Of a DNA stretch of 64,000 nt, positions 21,901 to 33,861 are shown piece by piece. Each line of letters begins with the position of its first letter. The first letter of the stretch is position 1. Source of the stretch: Exophiala sp. HKRS030 (lineage: Eukaryota > Ascomycota > Eurotiomycetes > Chaetothyriales > Herpotrichiellaceae). The translations under genes were made by a program, and so were the position numbers. The stretch lies in contig JAHWDD010000003.1 in the NCBI GenBank assembly GCA_023897205.1, positions 6,823,665 through 6,887,664 of the forward strand, written 5' to 3'. A model generated the notes under the pieces. The model did no database searches and was not told the DNA's origin. It saw nothing but the letters and a program-made list of their open reading frames with translations.

Positions 21901-24900
21901 GACCGCCTTGTTCTTAGACGACTACCGACTCAGCTTCGCGATTGTGCCTACCTTGCTCTATACTATAGCGGGCAATGTGGCCAGAACCTCCATTCTACCC
22001 CGGAAGCATGGTAGTCTTGAAATCAACTTTGACATTAAAGAGCACGAGCATTTGTTTGAAGGCCCACATGTCGATACCAGGAGCAAATCGTCGATCTTGA
22101 AGATGCCGCCCATAAATGGCCGTCTGTCTATCGCACAGACTACTAGTGTCATGTCAATAGGGGCGCGAGTTACGATTGAACAGATCAACTTGGAAGCAAG
22201 TGGCATCCGAGCCTGTTTTGATGCGCTCAATCAACCTGGTGTGATTCAGCAGCTTTTGGACACTAAGCGAGCTGTGCAAGATGTGCAGAACTCTGTGAAA
22301 TATATTACTGATGGCAAGTCCAAAGCCCAGAAAACAACATCTGCTGAAACAACCTTATTGCTTCGCTATGCGGTACATGGGACTCTCGCGGGCATCAAGG
22401 TGCACATGAGTGCCCCTACAGTCCGTGAAGACCAAACCTACCGAGCCGACATGGAGTTGAAGCTTGAAGGGACTTCATTATTCGTTCACAATCAGACCGA
22501 CGATCCTGATACAATACATGAGCAGCCACAGTTCATCCTGAACTCTCAAGGCGTAGGATTAGGCATCTATCGAGCCACCGACCACGCCAAGAGCAATGTT
22601 GGGAAATGCACAGTCGGAATCAAGGCATCGGGGAAAACAGAACCGGACGGCAAGCTCGGCAAAGTCCATGTTTACAGGGCTTGGAGTGATGGTATTGCGA
22701 TCGAGCTCTATGAAGACACTGCTACACTGGCAGTCGACATCGCAGGGTTTATCCAGGACAAAATTAAGTCAATTCAACTTGCCGAGAGTCCTGAGAGCAT
22801 TCAACGACTACGGAGGATGACAACAGCCGGGATTACTGATCGCCTGAGACCAAAAGAACAGATCGAAGCAGCCCTGGAAGCGGTGTCCACCAACGAGTCA
22901 TTCTCCTCTGCACTCTACGATTCGACTTACGCTGTGAACGTCGACAACATCCACATCAGATGGAATTTAACTAGAAGTTCATTCCTCTCGCCAACGCGAG
23001 AGCTACAGGACCTTGTCTTCTCAATCCGCAAAGTTGATCTTCAGACACGACAAGAAGGAACCGCTCGACTGTCGATCTTGGACACTCAATTGCAAATTGT
23101 CCCACAGTCCCAATCCTTGCAGCCGACACAACGGACAGCCAACTCAGCTCTCCTACCAGAAGTCGTCTTCGGAAGCGCGTATCTATCTACTAAGCGGGAT
23201 CGGCGGTTCGCATTTCAAGCCAAAGGGAAGGCGGTTGACATCCGTCTTGCAACCGACTTTGCAGTCCCTGCACATGCTCTTCAGAAGTCGCTAGCTCATG
23301 CCAGTGAAGAACTTCGCAATTCAAAGAAACTATATGAGACCAGCCCCCAGGCCGCGCAATCCGGGAATATTGACTTCCTAGGTGGAAAACGTCTAGCTTC
23401 TCTCTTGGTAGACGCTGACTTTGCTGGTGCTGTTGTTTATATCAGTCCCTGGGCAGAGGTGCGACATCAAGACTCAGCGTTCAGTTTCCTCAAAGGAGGC
23501 AAGCGGTCTCGAGCAGGACGATATGGACAAGCTGTTCAAGGAGAGAATGCCTCTTCGGCACGATTACAGTCTCCTGGTGTCGCGCTCAAAGTCGAGTACA
23601 AGGACAACGGCTCTGATGATCCCTATCTTAGCACAGAGGTCAAAGTAGCGGCCTCCACGAACACCCTCTACCCTACAGTTGTGCCGCTGATCTTGGAAAT
23701 TTCGTCCAGCATCAAAGAGATAATGGGCGAGAACAGCAATGATGACTCAGGTACAAAGCCCGGTGACATCAGCACTCACCTATCAGAAGAGACCATCAAC
23801 AACGCCAATCCGACCGCAATTCTAGGTCGATGCAAATTGAATGCGGGTCTGTATATTCAACGACAAGAGTTCAGTCTCAGTTGCCAGCCGATTGCCCGAG
23901 TTGCGGCCACTACAAGGTTCTCGGATATTTTCGTCAGAATCAATACAGTGTCGACACCTGATCATGAACGATTTTTTGCCATATTGACTACCTTCAATAA
24001 ACTCGAAGCTTCTGTTCAGCATGTGTACTCTAGAGAATCTACAGCCAACTTCGAGGTCGACTCCATCGTTCTGTCACTCATGAACAGTAAACATGTCAGC
24101 GCATCCACTGGCATCTCTGCTGTTCTCAACGTCAGTCCGATGAAAACTGATATCAATGCAAAGCAGCTACAAGACTTTCTCTTGTTTCGTGAAATCTGGT
24201 ATCCTGCAGAGCTGCGTGGTCGCTCCAAGTCAAATGCACCCGTCGCTACTGCACAAGACCAACAAGCATATGCGATGCAACGATACCAAGAGATCTCTGC
24301 TAAGGGCACATTGCCGTGGCATGCAATCGTCTCCATGCAGGAGATCAAGCTTGCCGTGGACTTTGGACAAGGACTCGGAAAGTCAGTGTTTACCATCTCA
24401 CAGCTATGGGCATCGTCCAAGAAGAACAACGACTCAGAACAAAACCTTTGCATTGGCTTTGACAGAGTTGGTATTGACAGCAATGGAAGAATGAGTGGGT
24501 TCGTGGAATTAGAGAACATGCGACTTCGTACCTCAATCAGATGGCCTGAAGACTCATCGCGCAAGGCTCGCGCGCCTCTCGTCCAGGCCTCGATCAGTTT
24601 CGAACATTTCCGGGTCAAAGCAGCATTCGACTATCAACCCTTTGCGGTCGCTGATATTTCGTTTTTCGAATTTTTGATGTATAACGTGCGCCAAGGTCAA
24701 GGGTTTGACAGTGACCGTTTGGTAGGCATCGTTGACGGCGGCAAAGTACAAGTATATGTCACCACCAGTACTGCAGCACAAGGCTTTGCACTTGTTCAAG
24801 CTTTCGAGAGGTTGGCCCAGGAGAAACAGGAAGCCTATGAAACGTCCCTACACGATCTTGACAAGTTCCTCCGACGCAAGTCTATCTTCCCATCTAATAC

Positions 24901-25732
24901 TTGGGTAGCTCCTACACCCGACCCGCAGCACAAGGAGGAGCCTCAGACGAAACGAACATTTGCACTGCACACCGACGTGGTGGTTGGTCTGAGGGAAGTT
25001 GATATTGGTTGCTTTCCAAATACCTTCTTCGATGACCGACTCCTCAAGGCCGAAGCCACAGAAGTTCAGGCAAGATTTGCCGTGGCCACCACTGACGGCA
25101 AGACTCACAGTGGGTTGGGCATGACGCTTGGAGAATTGCGAGTGGCTCTGTCCAATGTGAATCGCACAACCACCAAGGCATTGAGCGAAGTGTCAGTGCC
25201 GGATGTGATTGACCGCGCAACATCGTCGCGTGGTGGTACCATTGTGAAGGTTCCTAGACTGGTATCCTCAATGGAGACATGGCAAGTTCCTGACTCGAAC
25301 ACAATCGAGTACATTTTCCGAAGTACATTCGAAGGAAAAGTGGATGTCGGTTGGAACTATGCACGTATCAGTTTCATTAGGGGCATGTGGCAGACGCATT
25401 CGCGAGCATTGGCTCAAAGACTTGGAAAGCCGCTCCCACCGTCAGCTATCAAGGTCACGGCCGAGCCGCAAGGCGACGGCGAAGGTAGACAGGAAAAGAT
25501 CACGGCTGTGGTGAACGTGCCTCAATCAAAATTCACATATATCGCGTTGGAACCTCCGATTATTGATACACCACAGCTCAGGGACATGGGCGAAGCAACG
25601 CCACCTCTGGAATGGATTGGGCTGCATAGGGATAGATTGCCTGAGGCGACACACAGTATTGCCATTGTGACACTATCAGAGATTGCAAGGGAGGTGGAGG
25701 ATGCGTATGCGAGGATCTTGGGTGCGAGTTGA
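15985..25732 (+). CDS. CSF1: CSF1, bridge-like lipid-transfer protein (BLTP1/Tweek family)
   Basis: Two exons, 15985..16043 and 16093..25732, giving 3232 aa; the second exon is an uninterrupted 9,640 bases. Csf1 is a rod-shaped protein with a long hydrophobic groove that moves lipids between the ER and other membranes. In yeast it is needed for growth in the cold and for GPI-anchor lipid supply. The short first exon supplies MSDLNNLVGQ and joins at FNW|TWFIEIATC. Residues about 22-42 form the N-terminal membrane anchor (CACLALFFLFYFNRLFATVV), followed by RAWTWHKYRIWIDIQALQLS and FFKGIRYHGENETVLIQNGY, the conserved start of the family. The remainder is a chain of beta-rich repeats with low-sequence-complexity loops (for example residues about 1160-1270). 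It shares a divergent promoter with the TMEM184-like gene. Confidence 0.95.
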
Positions 25733-26754
25733 CCTGGCATCACAAGAGATATATTGAATCATAAATTGAAATAATTAATGTCTAATTCACCGTCCTTTGT
25801 CTTCCCTGGTATGATGGTATTGCTTGTCGTTGGTGCTTTGAAAATTGAGGTCCAGCTTCCGATAGCAGGCAAGCTTGATGTGACCTCGTCCTCGCAAGAT
25901 TGGCGAAAGATCATTCCATGTTTTCCAGAATAGCCGTGCCTATTTGAGACTACTCTATCACTGCTATTTGATCCCAGGAGCTCCATGATACATTGTTGTA
26001 ACAGCTTCCTATTTGGTAGTAGCCTCAGTTCCCTTCTCCATAGAACTGTAACCGTCCCTACAGCGATAAGGCTAAGTTAGGTAGAAACCGCTTTACTCCG
26101 GGGCTCAGCTTTCGAGGTCTTTTGTATCTTGTTGCCGTAATATTTGTCGTTAAAGTATCAGAGAAGCGACCGTGCTTCTGTTATAGCTGAGAGAATACTA
26201 GGACTGGCTGATCCATACAGATCCGAGAGGTCACACAACCCGAGGCAGTGACATCTTCCTTCATCGACAGTCTCGACGGAGTAAAATGCCACGGCTCGTC
26301 AACTTCCCACATCATGACGCCCGATACTCTTAGCTACTCTCTTGGTATTCTTGGCTTTTCCAACAGATCCCTCCATGATGTGTGATCGTCTGGCTCGGAA
26401 GTGGTTGTAACTAGCGATGGCGTCTGGAGAGCAAGTCCACTTTGTAGAGTTGGTACAGGTTGGTAACGTTACATGGCACCATATGGCTTTCACTGAACTG
26501 CTCGTGGGATGCGGATAGCAATCGTCAATCAGGCTATTGGTTCCGGTTGGTCGCGTGTGTTCCTGGGTCAGTAGGTGCGTGGTGCCTTGCATTCCAGCTT
26601 CGGTTGCTCTATATAGCTCCCCCATGACGAGTTTGCATTTAGAAAGTATGTACAGTGTATCCAACGCAGGCAATCTTCACCGGAAACTACCTCTTTTTTT
26701 GAAAGTCTGTCACGTTCTGACAGGCAGAGGTCGAATAGGTGCTGATCACCCAAC
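25733..26754. other. Intergenic: CSF1 3' end and esterase promoter
   Basis: About 1 kb. Short frames on the minus strand (25759..25986, 26299..26673) show no family features. It should hold the CSF1 terminator and the promoter of the esterase-like gene. Nothing else seen. Confidence 0.55.
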
Positions 26755-28881
26755 ATGAGCTTTCTCACACGCCGGTCCGGCTCCTTGTCGACGACGGTAG
26801 TCGCGACAGCTATTCTTGCGCTGACGACCTGCTTGCCCGGTGGAATTTTGGCCCAGCCTTCCGACACGCCGTCGTCTGGACTGCAAGTGCAGATATCGAT
26901 CGCAGATGGTCTGCTCAATGGCACCGCGGACGGCCGCGTTGTGCTCATGTTCGCACCGAGTGGCGTGGACCCTCTGGACGACACCGAGGTCGACTCCAGC
27001 CCCAACCTGTTCTTCGGCATGAATGTGTTTAATGTTGCAAGTTTGGATACCGTCACCCTTTCCGGCGGTAGTGGAGCGCATACCATGACTGGCGTATGGG
27101 GCTATCCCAATGTGAGTCTGGACGACGTTGCACCTGGTGACTACTCTGTGCAAGCGTTCTTGAACAAATACGAGAAAGTCACTCGGAGCGACGGATCTAC
27201 AGTCAGCGTCCACTTTCCTTGCGGCGACGGTGCACCGAATGTCGACACCTTTGGCAGTCTCATAACGTCGGTTACCAACATCACTGTTGAAGGTGGTCCC
27301 CAGACGATTCAGCTCGACTTTGACGACATAGAGCCAATGGAAGACTTCAAGGGCACCGAGATTGGGGGATGTGCGCAAGGCAACTACCAAGATACTGCCA
27401 CGTTCAAATACGTGAAGATCCGCAGCGAGGCTCTCAGCACCTTCTGGGGCCGTGACATGTACGTGGGTGCGAACATCCTCCTTCCGTACGGGTACGACGC
27501 CGACGACAAGGACACCCGCTACCCCGTCATCTACTCGCAGGGACATTGGCCGGGGAATAAGACGAGTTTTGGCTATCCCACGGCGAATTTCTCCGCGGAA
27601 TGGGACGATGGAACCATCAAGGGTAAGGACGGCGAACCTGACCGGCTAACACCCAAGCTGATCTTGGTGACCATCCGCCACGAGTCACCGTTCTATGACG
27701 ATTCATATGGTGTCAACACCGCCAACATAGGCCCGTATGGCGACGCCATCAACGACGAGTTGATCCCGTACATCGAAGAGACCTTCAACACCATCCCTGA
27801 GCCGTACGCGCGGGTCCAGATTGGCGGGTCGACGGGTGGTTGGATCTCGGCCGCGACGGTCATCTTCAGACCCGACCTCTTCGGTGTCTGTTTCAGCTCG
27901 TACCCGGACTCTCTTGATTTCCACAGGCATCAAGATATCCCCTTGTACGATTCGGCAAACGCGTACGTCCGTGACAATGGCAGTTCGATCCCGTCCATCC
28001 GTGATTTCGAAAACGGAACAGAAGTTGTTCTGGCGAGCGTGGCGCAGGAAAACCATTGGGAACTGACATTCGGCACGTCGACACGATCTTCTCTGCAGTG
28101 GGATGTCTGGAACGCCGTGTTCGGGGTGCAGGGGTTGAACGGGTACCCCCTCGAACCCTGGAACAAGGTCACTGGAGAGATCTACCCCGAGGCGGTCGAG
28201 TACTGGAAGCACATGGACCTGGCCAACTACATTGTCAGCAACTGGGACAACGAGCGCAATCTCGGGGAGACGCTCAGCGGGAGAATCTTCATCTACGTCG
28301 GCACCTGGGACAATTACTACCTGAACGAGGGCGTTATTGAGTTTCAAAAGCGTGTCGACGCCCTCGGGGGACCGGGGTGGGCCAACGTGACGATTTTGCC
28401 AGAGGAACCACACGGCGGGAACTACCAGCGCCGTGAGACTTGGGACTTCCTGGAGCTTGTCGACACTTGGGTCCAAGATCACTCGCCCACGGGGAAGACG
28501 CCACTTTTGAGTAACGCCACGTCGTCGTCCTCGCGAGGGAACACTTTTGCAGAGGTCATGTCGTACGGTGGGCATCAAGCTGCACTTGCGCGGCAGGCCC
28601 CTCCTTCGCTTGAGAGAGGGAAAAACTGCACGAAAACAGAGTGTGTCTTTGAGGCGAGCGTTGGACGCTGGGATCCCGGCATGGTCCTCGAAGCACAGTG
28701 GATGGTGAATGGGAAGCCTATCAGTGGCGACGAGCAGCCCTTGAGTGTGAACCAGGAAGATGTACTCACGTACAATCCCGTGGCTGGGAGCAAATGGTCA
28801 TTCGTCCAGCTCGCGGTGACTGGCCGTAAGATGGGCTACGCTGACGAAACAAGGCTGAGTAATGGTGTAAAGATGCATTGA
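26755..28881 (+). CDS. Secreted esterase-like alpha/beta hydrolase
   Basis: A single-exon gene of 708 aa. Residues about 12-33 form a signal peptide (STTVVATAILALTTCLPGG, cleavage likely after ILA). Residues about 40-200 look like a beta-sandwich lead domain. From about 235 the sequence fits the putative esterase fold: YVGANILLPYGYDAD, RYPVIYSQGHWPG, and the nucleophile elbow IGGSTGGWISA with Ser359. Late candidates for the acid and His are YVGTWDNYYLNEG and EEPHGGNYQR near residue 560. Many NxT/NxS sites fit an extracellular glycoprotein. The last 90 residues form a separate module with paired Cys. Substrate unknown; polysaccharide or ester substrates outside the cell are possible. Family-level call is sound, specificity open. 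Confidence 0.82.
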   Translation: MSFLTRRSGSLSTTVVATAILALTTCLPGGILAQPSDTPSSGLQVQISIADGLLNGTADGRVVLMFAPSGVDPLDDTEVDSSPNLFFGMNVFNVASLDTVTLSGGSGAHTMTGVWGYPNVSLDDVAPGDYSVQAFLNKYEKVTRSDGSTVSVHFPCGDGAPNVDTFGSLITSVTNITVEGGPQTIQLDFDDIEPMEDFKGTEIGGCAQGNYQDTATFKYVKIRSEALSTFWGRDMYVGANILLPYGYDADDKDTRYPVIYSQGHWPGNKTSFGYPTANFSAEWDDGTIKGKDGEPDRLTPKLILVTIRHESPFYDDSYGVNTANIGPYGDAINDELIPYIEETFNTIPEPYARVQIGGSTGGWISAATVIFRPDLFGVCFSSYPDSLDFHRHQDIPLYDSANAYVRDNGSSIPSIRDFENGTEVVLASVAQENHWELTFGTSTRSSLQWDVWNAVFGVQGLNGYPLEPWNKVTGEIYPEAVEYWKHMDLANYIVSNWDNERNLGETLSGRIFIYVGTWDNYYLNEGVIEFQKRVDALGGPGWANVTILPEEPHGGNYQRRETWDFLELVDTWVQDHSPTGKTPLLSNATSSSSRGNTFAEVMSYGGHQAALARQAPPSLERGKNCTKTECVFEASVGRWDPGMVLEAQWMVNGKPISGDEQPLSVNQEDVLTYNPVAGSKWSFVQLAVTGRKMGYADETRLSNGVKMH

Positions 28882-29167
28882 GGTTACTCGACCTAGAGGT
28901 AGGACTGCAAAATGATGGGGGAGAAACCCCTCATGTATTGGCACTCAGAATACAGATGTGCTTTCTTGCAGTTGACTTTGTGTGGCCTTTCTTTTTCTCT
29001 CTTTTCTCCTCTTTTTCACTTGTGACTGGTAAAGGTATAAAGTTGCTCAGCCTCGTCCAGTACGGGAACCCAGCCTCGTTACACTTTACAATAGAAGGCA
29101 GGTATTCCGACATTCTTCTTTTGCTTTTACAGGTACTCGGTACAGGATGATGATCTTGGGTCAGAGG

Positions 29168-29176
29168 TACTCCGTA
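29168..29176 (-). repeat. Dispersed 9-mer TACGGAGTA, copy 3
   Basis: Exact match (TACTCCGTA on plus), about 290 bases after the esterase stop. Confidence 0.6.
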
Positions 29177-29589
29177 GTTTGTAGCCTACTTGAAAAAGGG
29201 TGGCAATGGCAAGCTGGGTAAGAATTTGGTGCCGTCACAAGAAACTAGCTCGTGGTAGTGATGGCGAACTGGGAATCACCCGAGTCATTGGTCTTCATTC
29301 TTGTTAGTCTAGATTGTGCAAAATGGCACGAAAAAAAGTGGTGACTGTTTTATGAGTGGTGTGGTGACTGGGAGGCGGACTCGACCATTTCTACACCGTA
29401 TCAGTTGATGAAGGGTGATTTTGAGTCACCCCTCGTGTTCATCGATCTAGCCCCCAGGTTTCGCATTAGAATATTTCGACTTTGTGTGGGTGATGGTGAG
29501 TCGAATTCGATCAGGGGTTTGAAATGGGAAATACTATCTGTGCTTAGAACCCTGGATTCGACGAGACCAAAGACCATTCAATAACCAGC

Positions 29590-29598
29590 TACGGAGTA
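29590..29598 (+). repeat. Dispersed 9-mer TACGGAGTA, copy 4
   Basis: Exact match, about 520 bases before the EF2 start codon. Confidence 0.6.
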
Positions 29599-30120
29599 GT
29601 GCATGTGTATTATTACTCTTAACTCCGAGATAAGCAATAGACAATGAGTCAATGTTGGTCGTTCTCGTTCTCGTACCCGTATGAGTAGCTATTGTAACCA
29701 GTAATATGCGTAAGTGGGCTGTTACCCGGTAAACTTGACTGTTTTGTTCGCCGCCAGTCACATCCCATTATTAAGCGTCCCTCAGGTTAGAGCTGCCCAA
29801 GTGAAGGGAGTAACTGACTGCAAGTGTCTGTGCCGCCACTGCCGCCAAGACTCACCCCACCCGCCGCACTGCCAGTTGCTACAGAGAAAACTTCACGATC
29901 ACTTACAACTGTACTGCGCCCTTGTCCCTCGCATCGCAATTCCCTTTTCGACATCTATCTCAATCTCATCACCATCGTCTGCGACGACAAGCGCAGGCGT
30001 CCGAGCAGGTCGAGCAAAGCCCTCGATTCTGCCATTTCCCCCAGTACAGCTCAAAGAGAGCCACCTACCCCGCCGTTCTAGGGCAATTCTCCCGGTCGGA
30101 ATCGACCCCCCAAAGACAAG

Positions 30121-32984
30121 ATGGTCAACTTCACAGTGGAAGAAATTGTAAGTGGTGTTTCTTTTTCCATGACAGCGATGGACTTTTGCTGACCAGCGGT
30201 AACACAACAGCGGGCGTTGATGGGTAAATATCACAATAGATCAAAAGCCAGGAGATGAGGTATTGACAAAAGCGCAGACAAGCCCGCCAACATCCGTAAC
30301 ATGTCCGTCATTGCCCACGGTATGTTCATTGATTTCCTTCTTTGAAAGAGATTGAGGACTAACAAAGATCCCAGTGGATCACGGAAAGTCGACTTTGACC
30401 GATTCCCTTGTTCAACGAGCTGGTATCATTTCCGCAGCCAAGGCCGGTGAAGCGTACGTCTTTTTGATCTTGCATCCAAGAGTTGGCAGATAATAACAGC
30501 ATTGCAGGCGATTCACGGATACTCGTAAAGATGAACAGGAGCGTGGTATCACCATCAAGTCAACTGCCATCACCCTGTATGCCCACTTGCCCGACGAGGA
30601 GGATCTTAAGGACATCCCTCAGGTATGGGACTGTACAATGAAAAATCAGATTATCAAAAGCTAACGGCGGGCTACAGAAAGTCGATGGTAACGAGTTCTT
30701 GATCAACTTGATCGACTCCCCTGGTCACGTCGATTTCTCATCCGAAGTCACTGCCGCTCTCCGTGTCACCGACGGTGCCTTGGTCGTCGTCGACACCATT
30801 GAAGGTGTCTGTGTCCAGACCGAAACTGTGCTCCGACAAGCTCTCGGTGAGCGTATCAAGCCTGTTGTCATCATCAACAAGGTCGACCGTGCTCTTCTCG
30901 AGCTACAAGTCTCCAAGGAAGATCTGTACCAGTCCTTCCTCCGAACCATCGAGTCCGTCAACGTCATCATCGCCACCTACTTCGACAAGGCTCTTGGTGA
31001 CTGCCAGGTCTTCCCTGAGAAGGGAACAATCGCATTCGGTTCTGGTCTTCACGGCTGGGCCTTCACTGTCCGCCAATTCGCCATCCGATATGCCAAGAAG
31101 TTTGGTGTTGACAAGTCCAAGATGATGGAACGTCTCTGGGGCGACAACTACTTCAACCCTAAGACCAAGAAGTGGACCAAGACTGGAACGCACGAGGGCC
31201 AGACTCTCGAGCGTGCTTTCAACCAGTTCATTCTCGACCCTATCTTCAAGATCTTCGATGCCTTCATGAAGGGAAAGACCGACGACCTTGTCACTCTCTG
31301 CGGCAAGCTCGACATCAAGATCACCAACGAGGAGAAGGAACTCCCTGGAAAGGGTCTTCTCAAGGCTGCCATGCGAAAGTTCTTGCCAGCTGCTGATGCT
31401 CTGTTGGAAATGATGGTTATCCATTTGCCATCTCCCATCACTGCCCAGAAGTACCGTGCCGAGACCCTGTATGAAGGTCCTTCTGATGACCCGGCCTGCA
31501 TTGCCATCCGCGACTGTGACCCCAAGGGCGACCTCATGCTCTACGTTTCCAAGATGGTGCCCACTTCCGATAAAGGTCGATTCTACGCTTTCGGTCGTGT
31601 CTTCGCTGGTACCGTCCGCTCTGGTATGAAGGTCAGAATCCAGGGTCCCAACTACGTTCCCGGCAAGAAGGATGATCTCTTCATCAAGGCTATTCAGCGA
31701 ACCGTCCTCATGATGGGTCGTACTGTCGAGCCTATCGATGATATGCCTGCTGGTAACATCATCGGTTTGGTCGGTATCGATCAATTCTTGCTCAAGTCTG
31801 GTACTCTTACCACCTCCGAGACCGCCCACAACCTCAAGGTCATGAAGTTCTCCGTCTCACCTGTCGTGCGACGATCGGTCGAAGTCAAGAACGCCAACGA
31901 CCTGCCAAAACTGGTCGAAGGTCTTAAGCGTCTGTCCAAGTCCGACCCCTGTGTCTTGACCTTGATCACCGAGTCTGGTGAGCACGTCGTTGCCGGCGCT
32001 GGTGAGCTCCACTTGGAAATTTGCTTGAAGGATCTGGAAGAAGACCACGCTGGTGTTCCTCTCAAGATCAGCGATCCCGTTGTCTCGTACAGAGAAACAG
32101 TCGGTGGTACCTCCAGCATGACTGCTCTGTCCAAGTCGCCCAACAAGCACAACCGTCTGTACGTTATCGCCGAACCCCTCAGCGAGGAGGTCTCCAAGGA
32201 GATCGAAGACGGCAGAATCAACCCCCGTGACGACTTCAAGGCCCGTGCCCGTATCCTTGCTGATGACCACGGCTGGGATGTCACCGATGCTCGAAAGATC
32301 TGGGCTTTCGGTCCTGACACCACTGGTCCTAACTTGTTGGTTGACCAGACCAAGGCCGTCCAGTACCTCAACGAAATCAAGGATTCCTTCGTCTCCGGTT
32401 TCCAGTGGGCCACTCGTGAAGGTCCCATCGCTGAAGAGCCCATGCGATCAGTCCGATTCAACGTCATGGATGTCACTCTCCACGCTGATGCCATCCATCG
32501 TGGTGGTGGCCAGATTATCCCAACTGCCAGACGTGTGCTGTACGCCGCCACTCTCTTGGCTGAGCCTGCTCTCCAAGAGCCCGTCTTCTTGGTTGAAATC
32601 CAAGTGCCAGAACAGGCCATGGGTGGTATCTACGGTGTCCTCACCCGACGACGTGGTCACGTCTTCTCTGAGGAACAGCGTATGGGAACCCCCCTGTTCA
32701 CCGTCAAGGCCTACCTTCCCGTCGCAGAATCATTCGGTTTCAACGCCGATCTCCGTGCCGCCACCGGTGGTCAAGCCTTCCCACAGATGGTGTTCGATCA
32801 CTGGCAGATTCTGCCTGGTGGTTCGCCTCTTGACGCCAGCACAATGCCCGGAAAGATCGTTGAGTCAACACGTACGAGAAAGGGTCTCAAGCCTCAAGTT
32901 CCAAGTTATGACAACTACTATGGTATGTTTTTCCTCTTGGTTTGTTTTGAACACTTTGCTAACCGTTCAACAGACAAGTTGTAG
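30121..32984 (+). CDS. EFT2: Translation elongation factor 2
   Basis: Seven coding exons: 30121..30147, 30211..30223, 30278..30319, 30375..30453, 30508..30622, 30678..32922 and 32974..32984, giving 843 aa. EF2 is the GTPase that moves tRNA and mRNA through the ribosome. The exons assemble to [27 protein letters not shown], with the P-loop AHVDHGKST at residues 26-34, switch region [26 protein letters not shown], and NKVDRALLE near 158. The diphthamide block [16 protein letters not shown] contains the His modified by the DPH enzymes. Length matches fungal EF2. Exon 2 has only 13 bases and the last coding exon 11 (ending DKL). Introns are 51-63 nt and cluster at the 5' end. Codon use is strongly biased, fitting high expression. 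Identification is certain. Confidence 0.98.
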
Positions 32985-33861
32985 AATGTTGGGCTTGCAA
33001 GCATTAATAGACAAGGCCAAAATATTACGAACCCCCATACCCAATTTTATGGTCTTGAAGCATTGAATAACAGCAAAAAGCATTGATTCGACGCGATGGT
33101 ATGCTTGAAGCAAGATACCTACCTAGATGGTTGTCGAGCGGGATGAACAGTCACAAGGGAGATACATGAAAGGGGTGGGTGGATGATCCTGTTGATATTT
33201 GAAGACTGGCTTTCCCAAGGACATTTACTCTCATCGCACAAGAAGGTCTCTTCATCCATCAAACATAAGGATAGAAGTTTCTCAACTAAGTAGATGACAA
33301 TTGATGTATTGATGATTTGGTTCTTTGTTGTTTGATTTTTGTCTACACGTGACCAATGTTTTCGAATATTTATTTCTCCGTTAACATTTCTCCCTGGATC
33401 CCTTTCAATGACCACCCCTTGCCAGTATCTCCCGTCCACTCATTATGCCATCAAAGATAAGGGACTGATATTACATGCCTATCCATGATGCGTTTGACAG
33501 AACCGTACTCACTTGGATTGTGGTCCGGAGAAATGCCAGTTCCCATACGGTTTCGGGACTGTCGCTTTGTCCCTGGCCCAAGATCATCAATGAAAAAGGA
33601 GATGGTACCTAGGGAGGTAGGGGAAGAGGAATTTCCCACATACCAGCTCTTTGGTATTGTTCTTTTTAGACAATACTAACGGACTCGACGCACGGATAAT
33701 GTCTTTGAGCCAACATCTTCTGCGACGTACGTACCTTTGGTGCATCAATATCACATTCATCCCGAACCCTCGAGTCTCCGTCAGACCTGAGTCGAAAAGC
33801 AAAAAAACTTCGTATCTTGTTTGGTCATCATTAGGGAACTGACGAGTGCAGTGTGTCGACC
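32985..33861. other. Intergenic: EF2 3' end and promoter of the ERG6-like gene
   Basis: About 880 bases, AT-rich just after EF2. Overlapping small frames on both strands show no family features. Nothing else supported. Confidence 0.55.

Larger units (their letters stand above)
28882..30120. other. Intergenic: esterase 3' end and long EF2 leader/promoter
   Basis: About 1.2 kb. Two TACGGAGTA-type motifs lie at 29168 and 29590. From about 29820 to the ATG the strand is C- and T-rich, usual for strongly expressed fungal genes. The plus frame at 29714..30151 overlaps the EF2 start in another phase and is not supported. A 5' UTR intron is possible but not shown. Confidence 0.55.

Noticed and set aside
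26746..28578. Long minus-strand frames (266 and 291 codons) opposite the esterase-like gene
   Set aside because: They are composition shadows of a codon-biased secreted-protein gene, with no domain features.
25733..30120. Secondary-metabolite or other functional gene cluster around the esterase, ERG6-like, laccase and ALDH genes
   Set aside because: These genes are interspersed with housekeeping genes over more than 25 kb, and no polyketide synthase, peptide synthetase, terpene cyclase, P450 or cluster regulator is present.
30903..32620. Two long minus-strand frames (308 and 279 codons) opposite EF2
   Set aside because: They mirror strong codon bias in a highly expressed gene; EF2 itself is certain on the plus strand.
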